The notes beneath the pieces are model-generated. The model was not told where the DNA came from and did no database searches. It worked only from the letters and a program-made list of their open reading frames with translations. From Streptomyces sp. NBC_00236 (GTDB lineage Bacteria; Actinomycetota; Actinomycetes; Streptomycetales; Streptomycetaceae), in assembly GCF_036195045.1 (NCBI RefSeq), contig NZ_CP108100.1:8060001-8124000 (forward strand): a stretch of DNA of 64,000 nt. Reading direction: 5' to 3'. This document shows positions 42,465 to 51,304 of this stretch, piece by piece (position 1 is the first letter of the stretch; each line of letters opens with the position of its first letter). Position numbers and translations under genes: made by a program.

Positions 42465-42498
42465 CTGCTTCCGGCGTTGCGGACGACGCCGGGAGCAG
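42465..42498. terminator. Bidirectional stem-loop between radical SAM and LysR genes
   Basis: CTGCTTCCGGCG (42465-42476) pairs with CGCCGGGAGCAG (42487-42498): 11 Watson-Crick pairs plus one wobble around a 10-nt loop. It begins 8 bp after the radical SAM stop and lies before the convergent lysR stop at 42586. Confidence 0.7.
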
Positions 42499-42585
42499 GG
42501 GCGGCGCGATTCTGCCCCGCAGGATCGCCAGGGGCTGTGCTTTCGGTATGACGGTCACCAGCGAGCGCGACCTTGCCCTGCGTGC

Positions 42586-43482
42586 TCACCGGCTCCGCCG
42601 CTCCGGGGCGGACAGTTCCCGCACCACGCCGGCGAACCCCTGGACCAGCGCGTTGTCGGTCTCCTTCGCCCAGGCGAGCACGACGCGCAGCGGCTCCACG
42701 TCCGTCAACGGGACCCAGACGAGATCGGGGCGCGCGTAGTACCTCGCCATGCTCAGCGGAGCGAAACAGATGGCGGCGCCCTCCGCCACCTGCTCCAGCA
42801 TCTCCTCGACGTTGTCGTTGGTCGGCCCCCAGCGTGGAACCGACCCGTCCGGACGTGGGTTGACGGCCCACCAGTCCACCCATTCCCGTGGTGCCCGCTC
42901 GGTCCACAACAGCGGTTCCTTCCCGACCTCCAGGACGGACACGCCGGACCGGGACGCCAGCGCGTGCCCTGAGGGAAGTCCCACGACGCGCGGCTCCGTG
43001 TGCACCAACTCGCTGTGCAGCCCGGTGAGATCATTGGGCAGCCAGACGAAGGCCACATCCGTCAGGCCGTCCCGCAGGGCATCGGCCTCCTGCCCCCAGT
43101 CGTAGTGCCTGGGCGTCACCCGCACCCCTGGGTACCGGCGGGAGAACTCCGCCCGTGCCCGCGTGGTCAGTTCGCCGGCGCCACTCGCCTCGAATCCCAC
43201 GCGCAGCACTCCCGTCTCGCCCCGCGCGTGCCGCTGTGCCGCTGCCGTCACCCGTTCGGACTGGCGCACCGTGAGCAGTGCCTCGGCGATCACATCACGT
43301 CCCGCGGCGGTGGCCGAGACGCCACCGGAGTGACGGTCGAAGAGGCGCACCCCGAGTTCGGACTCGAGGCCCTTGAGCGCGTACGAGAGAGCCGGCTGAC
43401 TGACGAACAGCCGCTTGGCGGCCCGCCCCAGGTTCTCCTCCTCGGCGATCACGGTGAGGTAGTGCAGCTGACGTAACTCCAT
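42586..43482 (-). CDS. LysR-family transcriptional regulator
   Basis: 298-aa LTTR. The N-terminal winged helix is MELRQLHYLTVIAEEENLGRAAKRLFVSQPALSYALKGLESELGVRLFDR. The effector domain (residues ~90-290) has GVLRVGFEASGAGEL and VGLPSGHALA. It diverges from an SDR gene and a perfect LysR box lies 10 bp upstream of its start, so it is likely autoregulated and controls the SDR gene. Confidence 0.92.
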   Translation of the reverse strand: MELRQLHYLTVIAEEENLGRAAKRLFVSQPALSYALKGLESELGVRLFDRHSGGVSATAAGRDVIAEALLTVRQSERVTAAAQRHARGETGVLRVGFEASGAGELTTRARAEFSRRYPGVRVTPRHYDWGQEADALRDGLTDVAFVWLPNDLTGLHSELVHTEPRVVGLPSGHALASRSGVSVLEVGKEPLLWTERAPREWVDWWAVNPRPDGSVPRWGPTNDNVEEMLEQVAEGAAICFAPLSMARYYARPDLVWVPLTDVEPLRVVLAWAKETDNALVQGFAGVVRELSAPERRSR

Positions 43483-43491
43483 CCAGCGATC

Positions 43492-43506
43492 ATAAGGCCC
43501 GCTTAT
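43492..43506. promoter_or_regulatory. LysR-type binding box
   Basis: ATAAG-GCCCG-CTTAT is a 15-bp perfect dyad with the T-N11-A spacing (T 43493, A 43505) that defines LTTR sites. It lies between the divergent lysR and SDR genes, 10 bp from the lysR start codon and 92 bp from that of the SDR. Confidence 0.7.
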
Positions 43507-43597
43507 CGGTCCGCCGGGTCTCTGTCTTGGACCGCCCGCCGAACGGAGTGGCATAACTGGATCACCGCAACACCGCCGGAAGAACCTGGAGTTGGAC

Positions 43598-44470
43598 ATG
43601 AACACCGAACACGCGGCAGCTGCCCACGACAAGGCGCCGGGCCGGGTCTGGCTCATCACCGGGGCCTCCTCCGGCTTCGGCCGCGCCATCGCCGAGGCAG
43701 CCCTCGCTGCCGGGGACACCGTTGTCGCCACGGCCCGCAGGCCGGAGGCACTCGACGATCTGGTCGCCGCGCACCCCGACCGGGCCGTAGCCGCGCAACT
43801 GGACGTCACCGACACGGCGCGTATCGCGGAGGTGGTCGCCGACACCGTGCTCTGGCACGGCCGGATCGATGTGGTGGTCAACAACGCGGGCATGGGGCTG
43901 GTCGGTGCCGTGGAGGAGACGACCGACCGTGAGCTGCGTGAACTCATGGACCTGCACTTCTTCGGGCCGGCCGCGCTGGTGCGTGCCGTGCTGCCGCACA
44001 TGCGGCGCAACCGTTCCGGTGCCGTCGTCCAGATGAGCAGTATGGGCGGCCGGTTCACCTTCCCCGGGGTCGGCGCCTACTCGGCGACGAAGTTCGCACT
44101 GGAAGGCCTGTCCGAGGCGCTGGCGGCGGAGGTGGCCCCGCACGGCATCAAGGTGCTGATCGTCGAGCCCGGTTCGTTCCGCACGGGTTTCGCCGGGGGC
44201 GGCGCGCTGCGGCAGTCCGCGGCGCTTGCCGCCTACGAGGAGACGGTGGGCCCGGTCCGCAGCAACCTCCCGGATTCCGACGGCAAGCAGGAGGGCGACC
44301 CGGACAAGGCGGCGGCCGCCATCCTGACGGCGCTGGCGGCCCAGGACACCCCCCTGCGGCTGCCGCTCGGCAACGACGCGACCGACGCGGTTCTCGCGAG
44401 CCTCGACGCCTCCCGTACCGAAGTGCTGGCCTGGGAGAAGGTCAGCCGCAGTACCGGCTACGACGACTGA
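43598..44470 (+). CDS. Short-chain dehydrogenase/reductase
   Basis: 290-aa classical SDR. The cofactor motif is LITGASSGFGRAIAE near residue 19, with NNAGMG near 103, catalytic Ser in VVQMSSMGG near 148, and YSATK near 161. The arginine in ARRPEAL suggests NADP(H). The C-terminal part EETVGPVRSNLPDSDGKQEGDPDKAAAAIL is typical of the oxidoreductase subgroup paired with LysR-type regulators. ATG 43598 with GGAG 6 nt upstream is preferred over TTG 43592. Confidence 0.92.
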   Translation: MNTEHAAAAHDKAPGRVWLITGASSGFGRAIAEAALAAGDTVVATARRPEALDDLVAAHPDRAVAAQLDVTDTARIAEVVADTVLWHGRIDVVVNNAGMGLVGAVEETTDRELRELMDLHFFGPAALVRAVLPHMRRNRSGAVVQMSSMGGRFTFPGVGAYSATKFALEGLSEALAAEVAPHGIKVLIVEPGSFRTGFAGGGALRQSAALAAYEETVGPVRSNLPDSDGKQEGDPDKAAAAILTALAAQDTPLRLPLGNDATDAVLASLDASRTEVLAWEKVSRSTGYDD

Positions 44471-44540
44471 GGTCATGGCGCGTGGGGCGGGGACCGATGC
44501 CCGGCGGACGCGAGCTGTGCGGCAGGGGCGGGTGCACGCC

Positions 44541-44650
44541 CGCACCCACCCCTGCCGGGAGGGCGCGTGTCCCGCACCCGGCCCTGCCGGCAGGGCGCGT
44601 TTCCCACATCACCCTGCCGGAAGGGTGCGCGTTCCGTACCCCTGCCGTAC
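44541..44650. repeat. Tandem CCCTGCCGG(N)AGGG repeat
   Basis: Three copies of CCCTGCCGG at 44550, 44582 and 44612 are each followed by xAGGGcGCG and spaced 30-32 bp apart, with a fourth truncated CCCTGCCG near 44640. Each copy is a self-complementary hairpin (CCCTGCCGG...AGGG). It lies in the convergent gap between the SDR and F420-reductase-like genes, which it may terminate. Confidence 0.75.
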
Positions 44651-44667
44651 ACCGGCCGGACGGGACC

Positions 44668-45327
44668 TCAGGCCCGCCACTCGGCGGTCCGCTCGGCGGA
44701 TGCCGAAGCCAGGGCCTTCTCGATCGCCGCGACGTCACCCCGATGGCCGTACACCGGCGTGCCCGGCTGCTGGCGCCACGACTCGTCGATCCCGCCCGCG
44801 TCCACCGTGTCGAAGCCCAGCTCGTCGATCAGGTGGCGGACGGTCCGCTTCGCCGCGGCGTCGTCCCCGGCCACCGGCAGCGCCTGACGGCCCGTGCTGC
44901 CGCTGGGGCGGCCGTTGGAGAGGATGTCCTGTGCGTAGGTCCCGTTGAAGGCCTTGATGACGGGGTGACCGATCTGTTCCTGCGTCCACCGGCTCTCCGG
45001 CAGGCCGTCCTCGATCGCGGCGATCCGGCCGTCGCGCTCGCGCGGGTAGTAGTTCCCGGTGTCGATCACCGCGACGTCTTCCGCGGCGCCGTCGAGGAAA
45101 CCCGAAGGCAGGGCCGGGACGGCCTTGAGCGGAACGGTGACGACCACGACCTGGGCGCCCTTCGCCGCGTCAGCCGCGGTGACGGCGGTCGCACCGGTCT
45201 CCTCCACCAGCGCGGTGAGTGTCTGCGGACCGCGTGAGTTGGCGACGGACACGTCATGGCCGAGCGCGGTGAGGCGCCGGGTGAGGTTGCCGCCGATATT
45301 CCCTGCGCCGATGATGCCGATCTTCAT
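44668..45327 (-). CDS. NADPH-dependent F420 reductase-like protein
   Basis: 219-aa Rossmann-fold protein. The N-terminal nucleotide motif is MKIGIIGAGNIGGNLTRRLTALGHDVSVANSRGP, where ANSR is the NADP phosphate-binding site of F420:NADPH oxidoreductases. VVVTVPLKAVPAL, DTGNYYPRERDGRI and HPVIKAFNGTYAQDIL follow the Fno/NpdG pattern. It either reduces NADP+ with F420H2 or is a related reductase. AAGG lies upstream of the ATG. Confidence 0.85.
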   Translation of the reverse strand: MKIGIIGAGNIGGNLTRRLTALGHDVSVANSRGPQTLTALVEETGATAVTAADAAKGAQVVVVTVPLKAVPALPSGFLDGAAEDVAVIDTGNYYPRERDGRIAAIEDGLPESRWTQEQIGHPVIKAFNGTYAQDILSNGRPSGSTGRQALPVAGDDAAAKRTVRHLIDELGFDTVDAGGIDESWRQQPGTPVYGHRGDVAAIEKALASASAERTAEWRA

Positions 45328-45520
45328 GGATCCGACCTTCCGCTGGTGCGTGCGTGACGTGAAACGGGTCTTGCCGGTTCACCAACCGCTGTCGGCCCGG
45401 AGCTATTCCACGCGCCGGCGCACCGATTCTCCCGGCTCGTCGGACGGATGGGAGCCGCATGGTGCGGGCACGTATCAGAGAAGGAAGTGGAATGACCGGA
45501 CCATGTGTGAGGCGGTACCC

Positions 45521-46075
45521 ATGCTGCACGGTGTCGACGTCAGTGCCTATCAGCCGTCCTTCGAAACGGACGGGCTGGACTTTGTCTTCATCAAGGCCAC
45601 CGAGGGCCGTTCGTACATAAATCCGCGTCTCGCGGCGCAGGCCAAGCGGGCCCGGGACGCGGAGTGCGTGGTCGGGTTCTATCACTTCCTGTGGCCGGGG
45701 AATATCACGGCTCAGGCCGAATACTTCCTGAGCAAGGCACCGGAAAAGGCGGGCGAGCTCCTGGCCGTCGACTGGGAGCAGAACGGCGAGGGCACCCATG
45801 CGAGCAACGCCGAGAAGGACCGCTTCATCCGCGAGGTCAAACGGAGGCGTCCGCACCACAAGGTCCTGCTCTACTGCAACCGCTACTTCTGGCTGAATCA
45901 CGACACGACGTCGTACGCCGGGGACGGTCTCTGGATCGCCGACTACGTCACCGCCGGAAAGCCGCGCATCAAGGCTTCCTGGCGTATTCACCAGTACACC
46001 GACGAGCCGCTCGACAAGGACGTTGCCGCCTTCTCCTCCCGGGCGGCCATGCACGCATGGGCGCGGGGTCAGTGA
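45521..46075 (+). CDS. GH25 family muramidase-like protein
   Basis: 184-aa single-domain glycoside hydrolase family 25. The first catalytic acid is in LHGVDVSAYQ at residue ~6, the second pair in LLAVDWEQNGEG near 87 (DWE). FIKATEGRSYINPRL, GFYHFLWPG and WIADYVTAGKPR are conserved barrel strands. It cleaves the MurNAc-GlcNAc beta-1,4 bond. No signal peptide is visible, and ATG 45521 has GAGGCGG upstream; starting at 45503 adds only MCEAVP. Confidence 0.88.
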   Translation: MLHGVDVSAYQPSFETDGLDFVFIKATEGRSYINPRLAAQAKRARDAECVVGFYHFLWPGNITAQAEYFLSKAPEKAGELLAVDWEQNGEGTHASNAEKDRFIREVKRRRPHHKVLLYCNRYFWLNHDTTSYAGDGLWIADYVTAGKPRIKASWRIHQYTDEPLDKDVAAFSSRAAMHAWARGQ

Positions 46076-46153
46076 CAGAGCGGGGCGGCGGGGGAGAGGG
46101 AGTGAGCGGCGCAGCGGTGTGCTCGTCCGAGCGCTGCCTCAGGCGCAATTCGG

Positions 46154-46186
46154 GGCGCATACCCGCGATGGGTATGCGCCTACGAT
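46154..46186 (+). promoter_or_regulatory. MarR operator with abutting -10 element
   Basis: GGCGCATACCC (46154-46164) and GGGTATGCGCC (46170-46180) form a perfect 11-bp inverted repeat with spacer GCGAT. TACGAT (46181-46186) follows directly and fits a -10 box, touching the ATG of the marR gene at 46187. Binding of the MarR dimer would cover the promoter. Confidence 0.8.
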
Positions 46187-46663
46187 ATGCGGGTGAACGA
46201 GAACGAGACCCCGCCCAGCCTCCTGGAACTCACGACCTACCTCATGTCCAGGACGGGCAAGACCGCGCGGAGCCGCCTTGCCGAACGGCTGGCCGACCGC
46301 GGTCTGCGGCTCCGGCACATGGCCGTGCTGGCCGCGCTGGTTGATCTCGGTCCCCATGTGCAACGGGAACTGGCGGTGCGGCTGGCGATCGACCGCAGCG
46401 ACATCGTGAAGATCATCGATGAGCTGGGCGCGGCCGGACTGGTGGAACGGGTGCGCGACACGACCGACCGGCGGCGCGTGACCGTCACCGTCAGCCCGGC
46501 GGGCCGTGCGCTGTACGAGCGCCTCCAGGCTGACGCGACGGCCGTGCAGGACGAGGTTCTGGCGTCGTTGAACGCGCGCGAACGCGCCCGGCTGACGGCC
46601 CTGTTGACGCGAGTGTACGGGCATCTTCAGGGCGGTTCCGGGACGCAGCGGCCAAGTCGTTGA
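46187..46663 (+). CDS. MarR-family transcriptional regulator
   Basis: 158-aa winged-helix regulator: HVQRELAVRLAIDRSDIVKIIDELGAAGLVERVRDTTDRRRVTVTVSPAGRALYERL is the DNA-binding core with the DRRR wing. No ribosome binding site precedes the ATG; the sequence immediately upstream is a -10 element and a perfect palindromic operator. The mRNA may therefore be leaderless, possibly starting at GTG 46193 (VNENETPPS). Likely autorepressed. The target other than itself is unclear; the following small gene overlaps its stop. Confidence 0.88.
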   Translation: MRVNENETPPSLLELTTYLMSRTGKTARSRLAERLADRGLRLRHMAVLAALVDLGPHVQRELAVRLAIDRSDIVKIIDELGAAGLVERVRDTTDRRRVTVTVSPAGRALYERLQADATAVQDEVLASLNARERARLTALLTRVYGHLQGGSGTQRPSR

Positions 46664-46968
46664 CCCATTCCGTGCCCCCGGTGCGGCAGACTTCCTCGGT
46701 GACCACTGCCGCGGCTCAGCCGCCTCGTGACCGTGCACTCGGGCGCGGAATCTCCACTCTCATTCCGCAGGCCGCGACCGCGACGCCCGCCGAGCAGGCG
46801 GCCGCCGTGCTCACGGCCATGCAGAGCGTTCCGGTACGGGTCGGTGTGCTCCAGGCCGCCGTCGTGCTGCTGGAAGAGCGAGTGCGCGCCACGGGCGACG
46901 AGGCGGAGCGCGCCGCGGCGGCGACCACCGTGGCGATGCTCCGTAGCGCGATCGGCCGGGCCGGCTGA
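46660..46968 (+). CDS. Small hypothetical protein
   Basis: Up to 102 aa. TTG 46660 overlaps the marR stop (TTGA), allowing coupling; GTG 46672 or 46699 are other starts and none has a good binding site. The segment DRALGRGISTLIPQ resembles the LGRGLxxLIP N-terminus of ParB proteins, but the rest is a short helical region (VRVGVLQAAVVLLEERVRATGDEAERAAAATTVAMLRSAIGRAG). Codon positions look coding. Function unknown. Confidence 0.4.
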   Translation: MTHSVPPVRQTSSVTTAAAQPPRDRALGRGISTLIPQAATATPAEQAAAVLTAMQSVPVRVGVLQAAVVLLEERVRATGDEAERAAAATTVAMLRSAIGRAG

Positions 46969-47104
46969 CCACCACTGCCCCGGACGGGTCGCCTCGGGGC
47001 GTGCCGGGGCCGTACTGCCTGCGTGGAACGCGAAGGTCGTGGCCCGTGCGGCCGAAACTGCCTGCTCCCGGTGGGAGTTGCCGCGACGACGCTTGCGTGC
47101 CCCA

Positions 47105-47134
47105 TTGACAGTCTCCCCGCTCCCTCACTACCGT
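47105..47134 (+). promoter_or_regulatory. Promoter of the sugar ABC transporter operon
   Basis: TTGACA (47105-47110) and TACCGT (47129-47134) are separated by 18 bp, giving a vegetative-type promoter with a consensus -35. Transcription would start near 47141, leaving a ~200-nt leader before the lipoprotein gene. Confidence 0.7.
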
Positions 47135-47143
47135 CACGCCCAC

Positions 47144-47279
47144 ATTTCGAACGCGTGACGAAATTTCGAACGACGGTCAGCTCAACTGCCTTGCCCTGCA
47201 CGGGGTGTGCCCCGGGTGGCGGGTCTTCGAGTACCTCCGGCCGTCGTGTACACCGAACCACGTCCGATATACCGAACCA
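47144..47279. promoter_or_regulatory. Paired direct repeats in transporter leader
   Basis: ATTTCGAACG occurs at 47144-47153 and 47163-47172 (19-bp period). The gap includes the palindrome CGAAATTTCG (47159-47168) and is flanked by GTCACG/CGTGAC arms. Further down, ACCGAACCA occurs at 47252-47260 and 47271-47279, again 19 bp apart. Location just after the start point suggests repressor binding on one DNA face at two helical turns. Confidence 0.55.
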
Positions 47280-47337
47280 TCGATGAGGGCGACGCGGCCC
47301 GCCCAGCCGCTCCCCTCGCACCCCCGGAGGACCGACC

Positions 47338-48471
47338 ATGCGCACCTCACGTACCGCGTCAACCCCGCGTGTCGCCCGGACCGCAACGGTCCTCACCGCC
47401 CTGACCCTGTCGCTGACGCTCGCCGCCTGCGGACAGAGCGGCGATGGCGGCAGCAAGGAGAAGAAGACGGGCGGCAAGGGCTCGACCATCGGAATCGCCA
47501 TGCCGACCAAGTCGTCGGAGCGCTGGATAGCCGACGGGAAAAACATGGTCGCCGAGTTCGAGAAGCTCGGCTACAAGACGGATCTGCAGTACGGCGAGAA
47601 CGACGTCGACCAGCAGGTCTCCCAGGTCGAGAACATGATCACCAAGGGTGTGGACGTCCTCGTGATCGCCGCCATCGACGGCCGCGCCCTCAGCGATGTG
47701 CTGCACCAGGCGGGGGAGCAGGGCATCAGGGTCATCTCGTACGACCGGCTCATCCTCGGCAGCCCGGACGTCGACTACTACGCCTCCTTCGACAACGAGA
47801 AGGTCGGCGAGCTCCAGGCCGGCTACCTCCTCGACAAGCTCGGGCTGAAGTCCGGGACCGAGAAGGGCCCGTTCAACATCGAGCTGTTCGCCGGGTCCCC
47901 CGACGACAACAACACGCGCTACTTCTTCCAGGGCGCCTGGAAGACGTTGAAGCCGTACATCGACAAGAAGCAGCTCGTCGTCCGCAGCAAGCAGACGAAA
48001 CTGGACCAGATCACCACGCTCGGCTGGGACGGAGGCATCGCCCAGAGGCGTATGGACAACCTCCTCACCAGCGCCTACTCGTCGGCTCAGGTCGACGCGG
48101 TGCTCTCCCCGTACGACGGCATCTCGATCGGCATCATCTCGGCCCTGAAATCGGATGGGTACGGCACCGGATCCAAGCCGTACCCCGTCGTCACCGGCCA
48201 GGACGCAGAGGTCGCCTCGGTGAAGTCGATCATGGCCGGCCAGCAGACGCAGACCGTCTACAAGGACATTCGTGCACTCGCCAAACGGGCCGTCCAGATG
48301 GCCGACGCCGTACTGAACGACAAGAAGCCCGAGGTCAACGACACCACGACGTACGACAACGAGAAGAAGGTCGTCCCCGCGTTCCTGCTCGAACCGGTGA
48401 GCGTCGACAAGACGAACTACCGCGCCGAGCTCGTAGATTCCGGCTACATCAAGGAGAGCGACCTCCGATGA
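47338..48471 (+). CDS. chvE: Sugar ABC transporter substrate-binding lipoprotein (ChvE-like)
   Basis: 377-aa periplasmic-binding-protein-type lipoprotein. The signal peptide ends in lipobox LAAC with Cys31. The type I sugar-binding fold has [20 protein letters not shown] near 52, [23 protein letters not shown] near 95, ISYDRLI near 130, [10 protein letters not shown] near 183 and [26 protein letters not shown] near 283. This pattern matches ChvE/MmsE multiple-monosaccharide binding proteins. GGAGG lies upstream. The stop overlaps the ATPase start by 4 nt. Confidence 0.92.
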   Translation: MRTSRTASTPRVARTATVLTALTLSLTLAACGQSGDGGSKEKKTGGKGSTIGIAMPTKSSERWIADGKNMVAEFEKLGYKTDLQYGENDVDQQVSQVENMITKGVDVLVIAAIDGRALSDVLHQAGEQGIRVISYDRLILGSPDVDYYASFDNEKVGELQAGYLLDKLGLKSGTEKGPFNIELFAGSPDDNNTRYFFQGAWKTLKPYIDKKQLVVRSKQTKLDQITTLGWDGGIAQRRMDNLLTSAYSSAQVDAVLSPYDGISIGIISALKSDGYGTGSKPYPVVTGQDAEVASVKSIMAGQQTQTVYKDIRALAKRAVQMADAVLNDKKPEVNDTTTYDNEKKVVPAFLLEPVSVDKTNYRAELVDSGYIKESDLR

Positions 48472-50039
48472 AGTCCCCGACGGCAGGCCCGGTGGCCGCC
48501 GCCGTACCCATCCTCGAGATGCGGTCCATCGGCAAGACGTTCCCCGGCGTCAAGGCACTCTCCGACGTTTCCCTGACCGTCGGCCAGGGCGAGGTGCACG
48601 CCATCTGCGGGGAGAACGGTGCCGGCAAGTCGACCCTGATGAAGGTCCTCAGTGGCGTGCATCCGCACGGGAGCTACGAGGGCGAGATCCGGTTCAGGGG
48701 TGAGAGCTGCGCGTTCAAGGACATCCGGGCGAGCGAGGCACGCGGCATCGTGATCATCCACCAGGAACTCGCGCTGGTGCCGTACCTCTCCATCGCCGAG
48801 AACATCTTCCTCGGCAACGAACACGCCACGCGTGGTTTCATCAGCTGGAACGAGACCCTGCGCCACGCGGCCGTCCTGCTCGACCGGGTCGGCCTGCGGG
48901 AACATCCGCAGACCAGGGTCGCGGACATCGGAGTGGGCAAGCAGCAACTCGTCGAGATCGCCAAGGCGCTCTCCAAGAAGGTCGAGCTGCTGATCCTCGA
49001 CGAGCCGACCGCCGCCCTCAATGACGAGGACAGTGCGAAACTCCTCACGCTCATCGAGGAGCTGAAGAGCCAGGGCATCTCGTCGATCATCATCTCGCAC
49101 AAGCTCGGCGAGATCACCGCGGTCGCCGACTCCGTCACCGTCCTGCGCGACGGCCGGACGGTCGAAACCCTTGACGTGAGTGCCGGGTCGACCACCGAGG
49201 ACCGCATCATCCGCGGCATGGTCGGCCGCGAACTCGACCACCGATTCCCCGAACGCACCCCGTACGACGGTGACCCGGGAGCACAACCGGCCCTGGAGAT
49301 CCGCGACTGGACCGTCCACCACCCGATCGACCAGCACCGCAAGGTCGTCGACCGCGTCTCCGTCCTCGCCCGCCGAGGGGAGATCGTCGGCATCGCCGGC
49401 CTGATGGGCGCCGGGCGCACCGAACTGGCCATGAGCGTCTTCGGCCGCAGCTACGGCCGCAACATCAGCGGAACGGTCCTCAAGGACGGCAAGGAGATCC
49501 GCACCCGCACCGTCTCCGAAGCGGTCCGCCACAAGATCGCGTACGTCACCGAGGACCGCAAGCAGTACGGCCTCAACCTCATCGACACGGTCGGCCGCAA
49601 CATCAGCCTCGGCGCCCTGGACAAGGTCTCGCGGCGCGGGATCGTCGACGAGCACGAGGAGACCCGCGTCGCCGAGTCGTACCGCACCTCCATGAACATC
49701 AAGACCCCCACGGTCTTCGAACAGGTGGGCCGCCTCTCCGGCGGCAACCAGCAGAAGGTCGTCCTTGGCAAATGGATCTTCGCGGGCCCCGACGTCCTCA
49801 TCCTCGACGAACCGACCCGCGGGATCGACGTCGGCGCGAAGTACGAGATCTACTCCGTCATCAACCGGCTGGCCGCCGAGGGAAAGGCCGTGGTGCTCAT
49901 CTCCTCCGAGCTGCCCGAGCTCCTCGGCATGTGCGACCGCATCTACACCATGGCCGCCGGTCGGCTGACCGGCGAAGTCCCGCGCGCGCAGGCCACCCAG
50001 GAGGTCCTCATGCGCCATATGACCAGCGACAAGAGGTAG
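48468..50039 (+). CDS. mmsA: Multiple monosaccharide ABC transporter ATPase
   Basis: 523-aa double ABC ATPase (GguA/MmsA type). The first domain is fully active: Walker [10 protein letters not shown] near residue 40, signature [13 protein letters not shown] near 158, Walker [12 protein letters not shown] near 176. The second has a degenerate Walker A ([11 protein letters not shown] near 307) but an intact [14 protein letters not shown] near 423 and [13 protein letters not shown] near 443, as is normal for this family. It powers import of pentoses and hexoses. Confidence 0.95.
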   Translation: MKSPTAGPVAAAVPILEMRSIGKTFPGVKALSDVSLTVGQGEVHAICGENGAGKSTLMKVLSGVHPHGSYEGEIRFRGESCAFKDIRASEARGIVIIHQELALVPYLSIAENIFLGNEHATRGFISWNETLRHAAVLLDRVGLREHPQTRVADIGVGKQQLVEIAKALSKKVELLILDEPTAALNDEDSAKLLTLIEELKSQGISSIIISHKLGEITAVADSVTVLRDGRTVETLDVSAGSTTEDRIIRGMVGRELDHRFPERTPYDGDPGAQPALEIRDWTVHHPIDQHRKVVDRVSVLARRGEIVGIAGLMGAGRTELAMSVFGRSYGRNISGTVLKDGKEIRTRTVSEAVRHKIAYVTEDRKQYGLNLIDTVGRNISLGALDKVSRRGIVDEHEETRVAESYRTSMNIKTPTVFEQVGRLSGGNQQKVVLGKWIFAGPDVLILDEPTRGIDVGAKYEIYSVINRLAAEGKAVVLISSELPELLGMCDRIYTMAAGRLTGEVPRAQATQEVLMRHMTSDKR

Positions 50040-50044
50040 CAGGA

Positions 50045-51280
50045 ATGCCCCAGGCCCCCACCGACACCCCGCAGCGCACCGGTAAGGCCGCCCCGGCCCC
50101 GCCCCCGACGACCGGCAGCCTCCTCCTGGACGCGGCCCGCCGCAACATGCGCCAGTACGGGATGCTCATCGCCCTCGGGGTGATCGTCGTCCTCTTCGAG
50201 ATATGGACCGACGGAGTCCTGCTCAAGCCGAACAACGTCACCAACCTCGTTCTCCAGAACAGCTACATCCTGGTTCTCGCCATCGGGATGATGATTGTCA
50301 TCATCGCCGGGCACATCGACCTCTCCGTCGGTTCACTGGCCGCCTTCGTCTCCGCGGCCGCCGCGGTCATGATGGTCGAGCACGATGTTCCCTGGGTGCT
50401 GGCCCTGGTGCTCTCCCTGATCCTCGGAGCGGTCGCGGGCGCCTGGCAGGGCTTCTGGATCGCGTACGTCGGCATCCCGTCCTTCATCGTCACCCTGGCC
50501 GGAATGCTGCTGTTCCGCGGCGGCACACAGATCCTCCTGGGCAGCCGGTCGCTCGGTCCGTTCCCCGAGGGCTTCCAGAAGATCTCCACCGGATACCTCC
50601 CCGAGATCGGGCCCGAGACCAACTACCACAACCTGACCCTCCTCATGGGCTGCGCGCTCCTGGCCTTCGCCCTCCTCCAGGAGGTCCGCGACCGACGTCG
50701 TCAGCAGCGCTACGAACTCGACGTGCTGCCCCGCAACATCTTCCTCGCCAAGTGCGTGGCCATGGCCGCGGCCGTACTCGCCTTCACCATGACCCTGGCC
50801 AGCTACCGCGGTGTCCCCGTCGTGCTCCTCCTGCTCGCCGTGCTGCTCATCGGCTTCGGCTACGTCATGCGCAACGCCATCGTCGGCCGTCATGTGTACG
50901 CCCTCGGCGGCAACCGCGCCGCCGCGAAGCTCTCCGGCGTCAAGGACCAGCGCGTCACGTTCCTCGTCTTCGTGAACATGGGCGTACTCGCCGCGCTCGC
51001 CGGCATCGTCTACGCCGCACGCCTCAACGCCGGCGTACCCCAGGCGGGAACCAACTTCGAACTGGAGGCCATCGCCGCAGCCTTCATCGGCGGAGCCTCC
51101 ATGAGCGGCGGAGTCGGCACGGTCTTCGGCGCCATCATCGGCGGCCTCGTGCTCGGCGTACTCAACAACGGCATGTCGCTCGTGGGCATCGGCACCGACT
51201 ACCAGCAGGTCATCAAGGGTCTGGTGCTGCTCGCCGCCGTCGGCTTCGACGTCTACAACAAACGCAAGGTCGGCTCGTAA
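50045..51280 (+). CDS. mmsB: Multiple monosaccharide ABC transporter permease
   Basis: 411-aa permease of the BPD_transp_2 type (GguB/MmsB/XylH-like) with ~10 membrane spans. NSYILVLAIGMMIVIIAGHIDLSVGSLAAF near residue 75 and VYALGGNRAAAKLSGV near 290 contain the ATPase-contact signature of sugar permeases. YAARLNAGVPQAGTNFELEAIAAAFIGGASMSGGVGTVFGAIIGGLVLGVLNNGMSLVGI is the conserved C-terminal block. It starts 5 bp after the mmsA stop. Confidence 0.95.
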   Translation: MPQAPTDTPQRTGKAAPAPPPTTGSLLLDAARRNMRQYGMLIALGVIVVLFEIWTDGVLLKPNNVTNLVLQNSYILVLAIGMMIVIIAGHIDLSVGSLAAFVSAAAAVMMVEHDVPWVLALVLSLILGAVAGAWQGFWIAYVGIPSFIVTLAGMLLFRGGTQILLGSRSLGPFPEGFQKISTGYLPEIGPETNYHNLTLLMGCALLAFALLQEVRDRRRQQRYELDVLPRNIFLAKCVAMAAAVLAFTMTLASYRGVPVVLLLLAVLLIGFGYVMRNAIVGRHVYALGGNRAAAKLSGVKDQRVTFLVFVNMGVLAALAGIVYAARLNAGVPQAGTNFELEAIAAAFIGGASMSGGVGTVFGAIIGGLVLGVLNNGMSLVGIGTDYQQVIKGLVLLAAVGFDVYNKRKVGS

Positions 51281-51304
51281 CCCCCTCCCCGTCAAGGAGT
51301 CACC

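Noticed and set aside
44541..44650. CRISPR array
   Set aside because: The repeats are only ~9-14 bp conserved, the spacers are also similar, and no cas gene is present; it is a simple hairpin repeat.
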